The notes under the pieces were generated by a model. That model ran no database searches. It had not been told where the DNA came from and was given only the letters and a program-made list of their open reading frames with translations. Of a stretch of DNA of 40,445 nucleotides, positions 18,021 to 26,094 are shown piece by piece. A program made the position numbers and the translations under genes. This DNA comes from an uncultured Marinilabiliaceae bacterium (GTDB lineage Bacteria > Bacteroidota > Bacteroidia > Bacteroidales > Marinilabiliaceae), in contig CALEUX010000134.1 in the NCBI GenBank assembly GCA_937920475.1, forward strand, positions 1-40,445, given 5' to 3'. Numbering within the stretch: position 1 is the stretch's first letter; each line of letters opens with the position of its first letter.

Positions 18021-18317
18021 TTGAAGGAAGAAAGCATACTTTCCGGTAAAATTTATTTTTGTTGTAAAAGATTTTCTGCTGTTGATTACAAAAGTAAAGT
18101 AATTACCCGATTTTTTTGAATATCTTTTTTAGTTGAGTAATGTCCTGAAATTGAGATTGTAAAGATTTTTTTGAATGAGATAATTACAAGCCGTGTTAAT
18201 TTTTGTAAAAAAAAGTTGCTCATCCATAAAAATTTTGTTGGGATTTTCACGTTGTTTTAATAAATTGCGTACGAGTGGAAGTTGTTTTTAGTTGGGACCG
18301 ATTCAGTTGTTTACCAT

Positions 18318-19745
18318 ATGTTTAGGTTAATTAAAATATTGCTTATTATTGCTGCCATAGCCAGTGTATGGGGTTGTGAGCGCGACTATATGTTTCGCGG
18401 TGGCAGTGAAGGGCTTTATTTCTCCTCCGATACAGTGATGTTCGATACCATTTTTACCTCTATTGGCTCAACCACACAGCATTTTAGAGTTTACAATCCT
18501 TATTCGAGCGATTTAACCATCGACGCCATAACGCTGGCTGGTGGCGATAATTCCAAATTCCGCCTAAACATTAACGGTTTCCCCGAAAACTCATTGCGCG
18601 ATATGCCTATGCGTGCCAACGATAGTATATTTATTTTTGTTGAATTAACCATCGATCCCTCAGGAACGAGTACGCCGTTTGTTGTTACCGATTCCATTCT
18701 TTTTTATACACGCGAAAGGGTACAAAGCGTTAAGTTGATTGCTTATGGTCAGGATGTTGTGTTATTGCGGAAGGAATGGCTTAAAACACAGCGTTTTACA
18801 AAGCAAAAACCCTATCTTATTTACGATTATGTAGTGGTTGATTCAACCGAAACTTTAACAATTGAGCCCGGAGCCAGGTTACATTTCCATAAAAATGCCA
18901 GTCTTATAGTGCTAGGCACTTTGGAGGTTAAAGGAACTAAAGAGGAACCCGTTACTTTTATGGGATCGCGTTTGGAAGAATGGTATGCCGATAAACCAGG
19001 CCAATGGGGCTACATCCATTTAATGCCAGGCAGTAAAAACCATTCCATCGAATATGCCCACATTAAAAACGGAACCATGGGCATTGTGGTCGATTCGGTG
19101 GGTATTAATGAAACCGAACCTGTTTATTTATCCAATACACGAATCGAACATATCGCCAAGCAGGGGCTTCTGGCTCAAACATCATCCATAGTTGCCAATA
19201 ATTGTATTTTTGGCGACTGCGGAAGCGCCTCGGTAGCCTTAACTGTAGGAGGTAAATACGAGTTTTACCATTGCACTATCGCCAATTATTTCCGTTGGGC
19301 TTATCGAAGTGCACCGGCATTGCTGCTGTCGAATTACTACACCGACAAGGAAGGTGTTACCAGAACCAAGGATTTGGAGTCGGCTTTATTTGCAAACTGC
19401 ATTATATATGGCCGCGCCGAAAATGAAATCGGACTCGATTTCAGGCGTCCAAAAGGTGGGGGACTGGATGTTATTAATTACCGGTTCGATCATTCCCTAA
19501 TTCGCTCGGCTGCAAACAACGATGCATTGGCCAATACCACTTTTTACCGCAATGTAATAGTCAATAAAGATCCCAAATTTATTGCTCCTTTCGATTTTAA
19601 TTTCCAGCTCGACACTCTAAGCGTGGCTAAAGATGCTGGCGATGTGGCGGTGGGCCGTCGGTTTCCCAAGGATATTTCCGGCAATTCACGAATCGACGAT
19701 GGAGGGCCTGACCTTGGAGCATACGAAAGAAAAGAGAAACAATAA
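18318..19745 (+). CDS. Lipoprotein with Ig-like N-terminus and right-handed beta-helix
   Basis: The ATG at 18318 is chosen over a TTG at 18282 because it gives a clean lipoprotein signal (MFRLIKILLI..., lipobox SVWGC, Cys20). Residues about 35-145 look like an Ig/abnormal-spindle type domain (TIFTSIGSTTQHFRVYNPYS). From about 160 to 460 short beta-rungs with Asn/His/Ile turns repeat (LIVLGTLEVKGTKEEPVTF, HSIEYAHIKNGTMGIVVDS, IVANNCIFGDCG), as in parallel beta-helix proteins. It ends SRIDDGGPDLGAYER, the usual ending of such Bacteroidota surface proteins. A catalytic role (for example polysaccharide lyase) cannot be shown. The next gene starts 45 nt downstream and is probably co-transcribed. 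Confidence 0.82.
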   Translation: MFRLIKILLIIAAIASVWGCERDYMFRGGSEGLYFSSDTVMFDTIFTSIGSTTQHFRVYNPYSSDLTIDAITLAGGDNSKFRLNINGFPENSLRDMPMRANDSIFIFVELTIDPSGTSTPFVVTDSILFYTRERVQSVKLIAYGQDVVLLRKEWLKTQRFTKQKPYLIYDYVVVDSTETLTIEPGARLHFHKNASLIVLGTLEVKGTKEEPVTFMGSRLEEWYADKPGQWGYIHLMPGSKNHSIEYAHIKNGTMGIVVDSVGINETEPVYLSNTRIEHIAKQGLLAQTSSIVANNCIFGDCGSASVALTVGGKYEFYHCTIANYFRWAYRSAPALLLSNYYTDKEGVTRTKDLESALFANCIIYGRAENEIGLDFRRPKGGGLDVINYRFDHSLIRSAANNDALANTTFYRNVIVNKDPKFIAPFDFNFQLDTLSVAKDAGDVAVGRRFPKDISGNSRIDDGGPDLGAYERKEKQ

Positions 19746-19790
19746 ATCCCATTGCTTTAATTACGCATTTAATTGTACTTCCCCCAAGAT

Positions 19791-20861
19791 ATGACGGTAT
19801 CAATAAAGAAAATCTACACCAGTCTTATCTGTTTGGCCCTGTTATTGGCATGGGTGCATCCTGAAATGTTGGCTCAATCTGCCTTAACTGCCCGCTCGTC
19901 AAGCGATTCCGTTGCAGGTATTATGTTTTATAATGTGGAGAACTTATTTGATGTAAGAAACGATTCGCTAAAGAATGACGATGAGTTTCTGCCACAAGGT
20001 GCGCGACGTTGGAGCTACTCTCGAATGAAGCAAAAAATGACCCGTATTAGCAAGGTGATTTTAAACGCCGGAGGATGGAATCCACCTGTATTGGTTGGTT
20101 TGTGTGAGGTGGAAAACAAATGGGTGTTAACTACAATGATTCGGGAAACCGGCCTGAATAATTTGGGTTATCGTGTGGTGCATTTTGAATCGCCCGACGA
20201 GCGTGGTATTGATGTGGCATTGCTTTACCGTGCCTCGCGTTTCGAAATTGTTTCCGCTCAACCCGTACCGGTTAATTTTGGCCAAGCAGAGCGCCCAACC
20301 AGAGATATTCTTTATGCAAAAGGCATTCTCGACAGAGCTGATACTTTGCATGTTTTGGTAAACCATTGGCCTTCAAGGCTAGGGGGAGCTGCCGCTTCAC
20401 ATTGGAAACGAAATACTGCTGCACAAGTTGTAAAAAATATTACGGATTCTATATTTACAACTAACCCAAAGGCTTTAATGATAATAATGGGCGATTTTAA
20501 TGAAGAGCCCGATTCGGAAATATTTATAAACACATTAAAGGCAGGAAAAATAGCTGATGGTGGCATACTCATAAATCCTGCCCTTTATTTGAAAAAGGGA
20601 GTTGGCACTTTAAAGCACCAGCACGAATGGGCCGTATTCGACCAGATAATTGTTTCACGCTCGCTACTGGAAGGAAATTCGGTCGTTAAGATGGCTTCTC
20701 CTTCTCTTAGAATAATCGACTTCCCGTTTTTGCTCGAACGCGACCCAACCTTCGGCGGAATGAGGCCATTCAGAACCTACATAGGTTTTAAATATGCCGA
20801 CGGTTATAGCGATCATTTACCTGTTTGGATTGATTTGATGGTGGGGCGAATTAAGGATTAA
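19791..20861 (+). CDS. Secreted endonuclease/exonuclease/phosphatase (EEP) family protein
   Basis: The 356-residue protein has a signal peptide (about 1-29, ending EMLAQ). It shows the EEP landmarks in order: GIMFYNVENLFD with the metal-site Asn, GLCEVENKWVL with the catalytic Glu, GIDVALLYRASRF, VNHWPSRLGG with the catalytic His, IIMGDFNEEPDS with the Asp and Asn pair, and the final YSDHLPVWIDL with the general-base His. All key residues are present, so it should be an active metal-dependent phosphodiesterase or phosphatase acting outside the cytoplasm; the substrate (DNA, RNA, lipid or sugar phosphate) is not evident. I prefer the ATG at 19791 to a TTG at 19773. It follows the beta-helix lipoprotein by 45 nt. 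Confidence 0.9.
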   Translation: MTVSIKKIYTSLICLALLLAWVHPEMLAQSALTARSSSDSVAGIMFYNVENLFDVRNDSLKNDDEFLPQGARRWSYSRMKQKMTRISKVILNAGGWNPPVLVGLCEVENKWVLTTMIRETGLNNLGYRVVHFESPDERGIDVALLYRASRFEIVSAQPVPVNFGQAERPTRDILYAKGILDRADTLHVLVNHWPSRLGGAAASHWKRNTAAQVVKNITDSIFTTNPKALMIIMGDFNEEPDSEIFINTLKAGKIADGGILINPALYLKKGVGTLKHQHEWAVFDQIIVSRSLLEGNSVVKMASPSLRIIDFPFLLERDPTFGGMRPFRTYIGFKYADGYSDHLPVWIDLMVGRIKD

Positions 20862-20879
20862 TCATCATATATTAAGAAG

Positions 20880-21104
20880 CTGTTTAAATTTAGTTTTCTG
20901 GTTTTATTATAGATTATTAGAAGTTTAGAGTTCACACAGATAGAATAGACTAAATAGATAATTTCGACCTGTTTTTGCCGGAAGGTAGATAGCCAAAGAT
21001 GATACTTTGAATTACAATTTGAATTTGTTTACCATTTAGTTTTTTTCTTAAGTCTTTTAGTCTTTTGTCTTATGTCTAAAGATTTTAAAAAATAATTTAA
21101 ACAG
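20880..21104 (+). repeat. Dispersed palindromic element, copy B (225 bp)
   Basis: The ends CTGTTTAAATT (20880-20890) and AATTTAAACAG (21094-21104) are perfect 11-bp inverted repeats. Inside, the left half carries TAGACTAAATAGA and the right half AGTC/GTCT strings (about 21050-21076), so the element is an imperfect palindrome. No ORF. It fills most of the gap between the EEP and esterase genes. Confidence 0.65.
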
Positions 21105-21303
21105 TCTCTAAATGAAGAAGATTTTGTTATGTAGGATAATTTGATATTATGAATTATGATTTCGAAAATTATCTTTTATCTATATAGTTGATTGATACCA
21201 GTAAAGAGCTGTAGCTAAAACACTTTTAAGTACTCTTGCAAAATCAATTATAAGCTAATTAAACAAAATTGTTAAACGCATAGATTATTAACTCCCCTAA
21301 CCC

Positions 21304-22209
21304 ATGAAAAAGTTATTATTTGGTCTTCTGATTTTATTCGTTATGTCAAGCAATGCACAAAATTATTCGAACAAATGGAGCGAATTGAATTATGCCGATG
21401 ATAACGAATCGTTTCATATGCTCGATATTTATTTGCCTGCAGAGCCGAAAGAAAATTATCCGGTTATCATTTATATTTATGGAAGTGCCTGGTTTGCAAA
21501 CAACCAAAAAGGGGCCGATATGAAAACTATTGGTAGCGCCTTGTTAGATGCCGGTTATGCCGTGGTAACGCCCAATCATCGCTCCAGCAGGGATACGCTT
21601 TTTCCTGGTCAAATTCATGATATTAAAGCTGTAATTCGTTATATACGCGCCAATGGCGATAAATATAAACTTGATACCTCTTTTATTGGAATTTCGGGAA
21701 GCTCATCGGGAGGACATTTGGCTGCATTGGCCGGAACTACCGGTGGGGTTAAATCGTTTACGGTTGAGTCGGTCACCATGGATATTGAAGGAAATCTGGG
21801 TAAATACACTTCATATAGCAGTTTCGTTGACGCCGTGTGTAATTGGTTTGGGCCAACCGATTTATTAGCTATTGATTCATGCAGAGGCAGTTCATTTGGC
21901 GCTCCGGGGCAAACGCCTGAAGAACTTTTAATAGGCATGAAAAAAACAGAAAATACAAGAAAGTTTATTTTACTAAACCCCATAACATACATTGACTCAA
22001 ACGAGCCGCCATTTTTAATTTTTCATGGCGATGCCGATGTTGTAGTGCCCTATTGTCAAAGTGCGCTTCTGCATGATGCACTTATAGCCGCCGGTGTAAA
22101 AAGTGAATACATTCAGGTACCGGGCGGACAACATTATGCCAACACCCATACTGATGCCAATATCAAAAAGATGGTTGATTTCTTTAATAAAGCAGCGCAG
22201 AAAAAATAG
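21304..22209 (+). CDS. Secreted alpha/beta hydrolase (esterase/lipase-like)
   Basis: The 301-residue protein has a signal peptide (about 1-18, ending SSNAQ) and an alpha/beta-hydrolase fold of the BD-FAE/Aes-like group. The nucleophile elbow is GSSSG (residues 132-136, Ser134) followed by GHLAALAG; the acid is probably D245 in HGDADVVVP and the base H277 in GGQHYANTH. The usual oxyanion motif HGGG/HGGW is replaced by YGSAW at residues 59-63, which is a departure worth noting. It probably hydrolyses small esters or acylated sugars in the periplasm or outside. It stands between a repeat element and the higBA promoter, with no obvious partner gene. Confidence 0.87.
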   Translation: MKKLLFGLLILFVMSSNAQNYSNKWSELNYADDNESFHMLDIYLPAEPKENYPVIIYIYGSAWFANNQKGADMKTIGSALLDAGYAVVTPNHRSSRDTLFPGQIHDIKAVIRYIRANGDKYKLDTSFIGISGSSSGGHLAALAGTTGGVKSFTVESVTMDIEGNLGKYTSYSSFVDAVCNWFGPTDLLAIDSCRGSSFGAPGQTPEELLIGMKKTENTRKFILLNPITYIDSNEPPFLIFHGDADVVVPYCQSALLHDALIAAGVKSEYIQVPGGQHYANTHTDANIKKMVDFFNKAAQKK

Positions 22210-22292
22210 TCATAATCAAACTTGCTTGTCATAGAAAATGGCAAATTGTTGTAGATATTAAGGAGTTGTGGTGCATTTTGACCCGCACTTCT

Positions 22293-22324
22293 CTTGGACA
22301 TCTTGAAATATGTACTTATCTTTG
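22293..22324 (+). promoter_or_regulatory. Candidate promoter of higBA
   Basis: CTTG (22293-22296), 20 nt, then TATCTTTG (22317-22324) fits the Bacteroidota TTTG-N19-21-TAnnTTTG promoter with one mismatch. The predicted start lies about 20 nt before the higB ATG, where HigA/HigB autoregulation would act. Confidence 0.6.
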
Positions 22325-22349
22325 ACGTTACTAATGTAAATGGAAAGCA

Positions 22350-22631
22350 ATGATTATTTCATTTGGTTCTAAAGAAACTGAGAAAATTTGGAATGGAGAA
22401 AAGGTCAAAAAGCTTCCGTCAGAGATACAACAAATCGGAAGACGTAAACTAAGAATGCTCAATAACTCTCAATCTATAAATGACTTGAAAGTTCCTCCAT
22501 CAAATCGACTTGAAAAACTATCAGGAAATTTGAAAGATTTTTATAGCATAAGAATCAATGACCAATGGAGAATAATATTTAAATGGGAAAGTAATCATGC
22601 AATAGAAGTTGAAATTGTGGACTATCACTAA
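22350..22631 (+). CDS. higB: HigB-type toxin (RelE/ParE superfamily)
   Basis: The 93-residue protein matches the HigB/RelE-fold plasmid-maintenance toxins: KLPSEIQQIGRRKLRMLNNS in the helical half, KVPPSNRLEKLSGNLKDFYSIRINDQWRIIFKW over the core strands, and EVEIVDYH at the end. The terminal D-Y-H and the Arg residues in RINDQWRIIF are the ones usually linked to mRNA cleavage at the ribosome. Gene order toxin-first, with the antitoxin start overlapping the toxin stop by one base, is the higBA arrangement. It should inhibit translation when not bound by HigA. Confidence 0.92.
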   Translation: MIISFGSKETEKIWNGEKVKKLPSEIQQIGRRKLRMLNNSQSINDLKVPPSNRLEKLSGNLKDFYSIRINDQWRIIFKWESNHAIEVEIVDYH

Positions 22632-22957
22632 TGAAAGGACTAAAAATGGAGAAGTTAGAAAATGTACACCCAGGCGAAATTCTCAATGAAGAGTTTTTGA
22701 TACCAATGAATATAACAGCTTATAGATTATCAAAGGACACTGAAATCCCACAGACAAGAATTTCACAAATATTAAAAGGAAAAAGAAGTGTTACTGCAGA
22801 TACTGCTCTAAGACTGAGTTTATATTTTGGAACAAGCCCAAAATTTTGGCTTGGACTTCAGGATGATTATGACATAGAAGAAGAAAGAAAGAACAAGAAG
22901 GAGGTATTAAGACGCATAAAACGGATAAGAAAAAACGCACCACAACCAGCAATATAA
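22631..22957 (+). CDS. higA: HigA-type antitoxin (XRE helix-turn-helix)
   Basis: The 108-residue protein is a HigA/VapI-family antitoxin. It begins near VHPGEILNEEFLIPMNITAYRLS, has an HTH with recognition helix about IPQTRISQILKGKRSVTADTALRLS, and the family signature YFGTSPKFWLGLQDDYDIE. A Lys/Arg-rich C-terminal tail follows. The ATG at 22631 shares its A with the toxin stop codon (TAATG), giving translational coupling; an in-frame ATG at 22646 is an alternative start. It should neutralise HigB and repress the promoter upstream. Confidence 0.92.
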   Translation: MKGLKMEKLENVHPGEILNEEFLIPMNITAYRLSKDTEIPQTRISQILKGKRSVTADTALRLSLYFGTSPKFWLGLQDDYDIEEERKNKKEVLRRIKRIRKNAPQPAI

Positions 22958-23379
22958 CCAATGTCGGGCGCGGTGGTTGCTTTAAAGCGCCTTCCTCGCG
23001 CAAGGTTTTGTAACGGTTGATATTGATGTCGACCTCAATCCGTCACTTGTTATATTTTCGACCGTTGTACACATGCAAGGAACATAACTCTTATTGACGA
23101 AAAATGAAAAAATGCTTCTTTTCGTCAATAAGAGCGTATCCCCTCTGCTCGGCGAAGTTTGCAAATTCGTCGAATTTTTACAAGCAGTTTCTAACTGCCA
23201 TTGACTCCGTCGATTTCCGCTTTGCTCCAATTGACTTCGTCTAACTTCGATTCTCGGTAAACCAAGCGGCAGAGCCGAGCGGACACAATACAAAAAAACG
23301 TTATCTTTATAAGTAGTCAGGAGACTACAGAGGTTTTAACAACAAAGTCGCTAACTTCGCCTAGCCCGTAAATTTAAAT
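22958..23379. other. Structured non-coding gap between higA and the Bro-N/Fic gene
   Basis: No gene is supported here. The gap holds CATAAC at 23083-23088, a perfect 16-bp inverted repeat at 23088-23134, two related strings about 30 nt apart (ATTGACTCCGTCGATTTC at about 23201 and ATTGACTTCGTCTAACTTC at about 23230), and TATCTTTA at 23302-23309, a near match to a -7 box for the next gene. Confidence 0.5.
23088..23134. other. Perfect 16-bp hairpin downstream of higBA
   Basis: CTCTTATTGACGAAAA (23088-23103) and TTTTCGTCAATAAGAG (23119-23134) are exact inverted repeats around a 15-nt loop. It could be a bidirectional terminator or a recombination/transcript-stability structure; the short T-run is inside the stem, so terminator function is only possible. 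Confidence 0.6.
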
Positions 23380-24261
23380 ATGAATAATACAAAAATATCC
23401 ATTCGTTTTTTTGACGATCGCGAAGTACGTGCTATTTGGGATGAAGAAAATGCCAAGTGGTGGTTTTCGGTGTTGGATATTGTAGCAGTTCTTACTAACC
23501 AAAACGACTATTCAAAAACCCGCAATTATTGGAAATATCTTAAGGCAAAATTAAAGAAAGAAAACAGCCAAGTGGTTAGTGCCACTACCCAGTTGAAATT
23601 TCTTTCTCCAGACGGGAAAAGACGTTTTGCTGATATGTTGGATTACAACGGGATTATAGCATTGGGTAAAGAATTCCCTGGAAAGAGGGCAAATCGTTTT
23701 ATAGAATGGTTTACATATAGTGATGAGAGTATTGACGGGAAAAGTAAAACAAAAGCGTATGCATTATTTGAAAGTTCGTTTGTAGAAAACATTGAAGTTG
23801 GGACAGTCAAAGGCTTGCAACAAATCCATGCCTATTTGTTTGGAGGACTGTATGATTTTGCAGGACAAATCAGACAAAAGAACATTTCAAAAGGAGGTTT
23901 TCAATTTGCTGTATCACAGTTTTTAGGCGATACACTAAAGCAAATAGAAGCAATGCCTGAAAATACTTTTGACGAAATTGTAAACAAGTATGTTGAAATG
24001 AACATTGAGCACCCGTTTATGGATGGAAATGGCAGAAGCACCCGGATATGGTTAGATTTGATGCTTAAAGTGCGCATAAAAAAATGTGTTGATTGGAGTA
24101 AAATAAGTAAACGAGACTATATGAATGCAATGATGCTTAGTCCAACAGAAAGTAATACTCTTAAAACACTTTTATTTAATGCACTTACTGACAAAATAAA
24201 TGACCGTGAGATATTTATGAAAGGGATTGACTATTCCTATTACTATGAAGAAAATGATTGA
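23380..24261 (+). CDS. Bro-N (antirepressor-like) / Fic domain fusion protein
   Basis: The 293-residue protein joins two domains. Residues about 5-112 resemble the Bro-N domain of phage antirepressors and DinD-like proteins ([20 protein letters not shown], then [13 protein letters not shown] and [15 protein letters not shown]). Residues about 120-293 are a Fic domain with the complete active motif HPFMDGNGR (211-219), which in the family transfers AMP or another phosphate group to a target hydroxyl, and a flap region [10 protein letters not shown]. Near the C-terminus SYYYE (286-290) matches the class III autoinhibitory helix [S/T]xxxE, but the next residue is Glu instead of Gly or Asn. Bro-N would bind DNA or a partner, so the protein may sense DNA and modify a target. 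It sits alone between higBA and a TonB-C gene, in a region with acquired character. Confidence 0.85.
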   Translation: MNNTKISIRFFDDREVRAIWDEENAKWWFSVLDIVAVLTNQNDYSKTRNYWKYLKAKLKKENSQVVSATTQLKFLSPDGKRRFADMLDYNGIIALGKEFPGKRANRFIEWFTYSDESIDGKSKTKAYALFESSFVENIEVGTVKGLQQIHAYLFGGLYDFAGQIRQKNISKGGFQFAVSQFLGDTLKQIEAMPENTFDEIVNKYVEMNIEHPFMDGNGRSTRIWLDLMLKVRIKKCVDWSKISKRDYMNAMMLSPTESNTLKTLLFNALTDKINDREIFMKGIDYSYYYEEND

Positions 24262-24302
24262 AAAATAAAAACAACAAAACGCTAACAGCCATTATTACCA
24301 TT

Positions 24303-24348
24303 GTGGGGCCCAGTGGTGGCAGGCAGCGATGACGCCTGCAATTCCCAC
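24303..24348. other. Nested stem-loop between the Fic and TonB-C genes
   Basis: GCAGGC (24319-24324) pairs with GCCTGC (24334-24339), and outside it GTGGG pairs with CCCAC (about 24303-24307 and 24344-24348). It is GC-rich compared with its surroundings and is followed by CATAAC at 24360-24365. No ORF fits it; a longer frame from 24301 of the next gene runs through it but lacks coding sense. Confidence 0.4.
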
Positions 24349-24399
24349 TGTTGCATACACATAACCGTTTATGATGATTTTGTAAAAAAACAAGATTTT

Positions 24400-25098
24400 A
24401 TGAGAAAAGCATTAATTATCCTGTTCCTCTCTGTTCTTCCTGTTTTCTTATTTGCTCAGGAGAATACAGATATCAGGTATTTTCGTGATGTCAACCTTAA
24501 GCGTAAGAGCGAAGAGAATAAAGCTTTATACAAGTTGGTTTCAATCAGTCACGAGGATGATTTAATTGAGAAACTTATTGAAATTAAGTCAGATAAATTA
24601 ATCTGGCTTAAATCATATAAAAATGAAAAACCTTGCGGCACGTGGTATTTTTTGAACGATAAAAATTCGAAGATGGATTCCGTGGTTTATGGTAAATTTG
24701 AACCTCAAGGTTTTTATTTGTATGACTACAAGGATGATAAATTATTGGAGAATGTTGAAGGTGAGTTTTCTAAGCCATCATTAATTGTCGTAGATGAAAA
24801 AATAAACTCCAAAGCTAATCAGAACAAAGCTTCTGACTTAGCTTTTTGGTTATCCTTTAATGTAAAATACCCCATTAAAGCTCATGTTGATAGGATACAA
24901 GGCAGTGTAAAAACTCAATTTACAATTGATGAGGAAGGTAATGTTGGCAACGTAAGAATTGTTCAAGGAGTGCATTTATTATTAGACATTGAATCTTATC
25001 GTGTAATAAATTCATTGCCCAAAATGCAACCTGGAAAACTCAACGGTAAGCCGATAAAATTGTATATAGAGACACCTATTAATTTTGTACTGTTTTAA
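24400..25098 (+). CDS. Secreted protein with TonB C-terminal domain
   Basis: The ATG at 24400 gives a clean signal peptide (MRKALIILFL, cleavage after LFAQ); the frame is open from 24301 but the extra 33 residues precede a signal peptide and are not credible. The 232-residue product has a central region of unknown type with DLIEKLIEIKSDKLIWLKSY and GTWYFLNDKNSKMDSVVYG. From about residue 145 it is a TonB C-terminal (TonB_C) domain: VKYPIKAHVDRIQGSVKTQF, IDEEGNVGNVRIVQG and INSLPKMQPGKLNGKPIKL. Unlike true TonB there is no N-terminal transmembrane anchor plus Pro-rich linker. In Bacteroidota such secreted TonB_C proteins are common and their role is unclear. Confidence 0.8.
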   Translation: MRKALIILFLSVLPVFLFAQENTDIRYFRDVNLKRKSEENKALYKLVSISHEDDLIEKLIEIKSDKLIWLKSYKNEKPCGTWYFLNDKNSKMDSVVYGKFEPQGFYLYDYKDDKLLENVEGEFSKPSLIVVDEKINSKANQNKASDLAFWLSFNVKYPIKAHVDRIQGSVKTQFTIDEEGNVGNVRIVQGVHLLLDIESYRVINSLPKMQPGKLNGKPIKLYIETPINFVLF

Positions 25099-25388
25099 AA
25101 CTACTGCCAACCAGCAATAGCCCCGACTTTTATTATAAGCCTTATTGTTTATGTCGGTTTCATAACGATTTGAACAATCAAAAATGGTTTGAAAATAAGT
25201 TAGTTATATAAAAAATCAAAAGACATTATAAGGTACATTTTATTGGAAAAGCTTAATAAAGCCCTTGAACTTTTAGGTGATGAGCTTTGTTCTCAAATTG
25301 ATAAGCATATGAATTATTATTAAGGATTTGTGCCCAAATTATTTAATATTGACCCTGATGTTTTGGATGTTAAATTTTAAAACGGTAA

Positions 25389-25695
25389 AATAAATATTCG
25401 GGGAAAGATGAAAAATGGACTCCTTTTGCAAACTTTATTGCGATTTATGTAACAGGCACTGGTGTTTTTCGCCAGTATGTTCACTTTGCTGAGAATGGGA
25501 GCTTAGTAAGCGTTGGTAATAATGTTGAACGTGTTAAAAAAAATCGCGCTTTCAGGAAACACAGGAAGAAGTACGAAAGATCATTTGCATTTAAATCTTT
25601 TAATTCCAGTGGATAATAGTGATGGCTTAAAATCAATACCAATTATTTTCAAAGGCGGTATTGAAGGGAAAAATCTTAAAAGGGAGATAAATTGA
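25389..25695 (+). pseudogene. Decayed M23-family metallopeptidase fragment
   Basis: Two frames together give an M23 (LytM) C-terminal core. The first frame, from 25389, reads QYVHFAENGSLVSVGNNVERVKK. It runs into eight A at 25536-25543, and one base less would continue as KIALSGNTGRSTKDHLHLNL in the second frame to a stop at 25693-25695. The HxH pair (DHLHL) and the GNTGRST turn are M23 hallmarks. Upstream (25243-25388) another frame interrupted by two stops (NKALELLGDELCSQID, then GFVPKLFNIDPDVLDVKF) may be older parts of the same gene. No N-terminal metal ligand region is left, so it should be non-functional. Confidence 0.6.
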
Positions 25696-25712
25696 AGAAA
25701 TAACCTGAGTAA

Positions 25713-25951
25713 CTGTTTAAATTTAGTTTTTATTCTTATTAAAGACGATTAGAAGTGTAGACTACAGACTACAGACTACAGACAGATTAGACTAAATAGA
25801 AAAAATAGAAAAACAAGATTGTTAAGTTATTTTTCTTATTATAAGCATCATACGTTTTATGTCTATTTCCGACGAACCGGAACACGTGTCTAAAATTCTT
25901 TTCCCGATACTCGGGACTTTGCGTCTATTGTCTAATAATAATTTTAAACAG
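25713..25951 (+). repeat. Dispersed palindromic element, copy C (239 bp)
   Basis: It starts CTGTTTAAATTTAGTTTT (25713-25730), identical over 18 bases to copy B, and ends AATTTTAAACAG (25940-25951), the inverted end with one extra T. Inside are three exact AGACTAC units (25759-25779), TAGACTAAATAGA, and TCCCGA-TAC-TCGGGA (25902-25916). No ORF. It lies between the M23 remnant and the DUF533 gene; the bases from 25952 to 26094 hold no gene. Confidence 0.65.
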
Positions 25952-26094
25952 ATTCTGATAATATTTAAAGTATTTTAATCCGTTTCCCGTTTTGCACCAA
26001 TAGACAAAGGTAGGTTCTTGACCTGCCTGAAAAAATATTGGATGAGCCGACGGCTAGGAACTTAAAGCAAGTTTAAAACCGATGAGCTTCCTAA

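Noticed and set aside
24301-24399. 33-residue extension of the TonB-C protein
   Set aside because: It would place residues before a clean signal peptide and runs through a structured non-coding segment.
22958-24400. Integron attC sites
   Set aside because: The CGCTAAC and CATAACCGTT strings do not fit the RYYYAAC...GTTRRRY consensus with a foldable core, and there is no integrase in the window. Kept only as a cassette-like finding.
25243-25322. Separate small gene NKALELLGDELCSQID
   Set aside because: It starts at a TTG, has no promoter or ribosome-binding site, and its frame continues past a stop into sequence that looks like the decayed M23 gene.
25759-25785. CRISPR or VNTR array
   Set aside because: The unit is 7 nt without spacers and lies inside a dispersed element; no cas genes are present.
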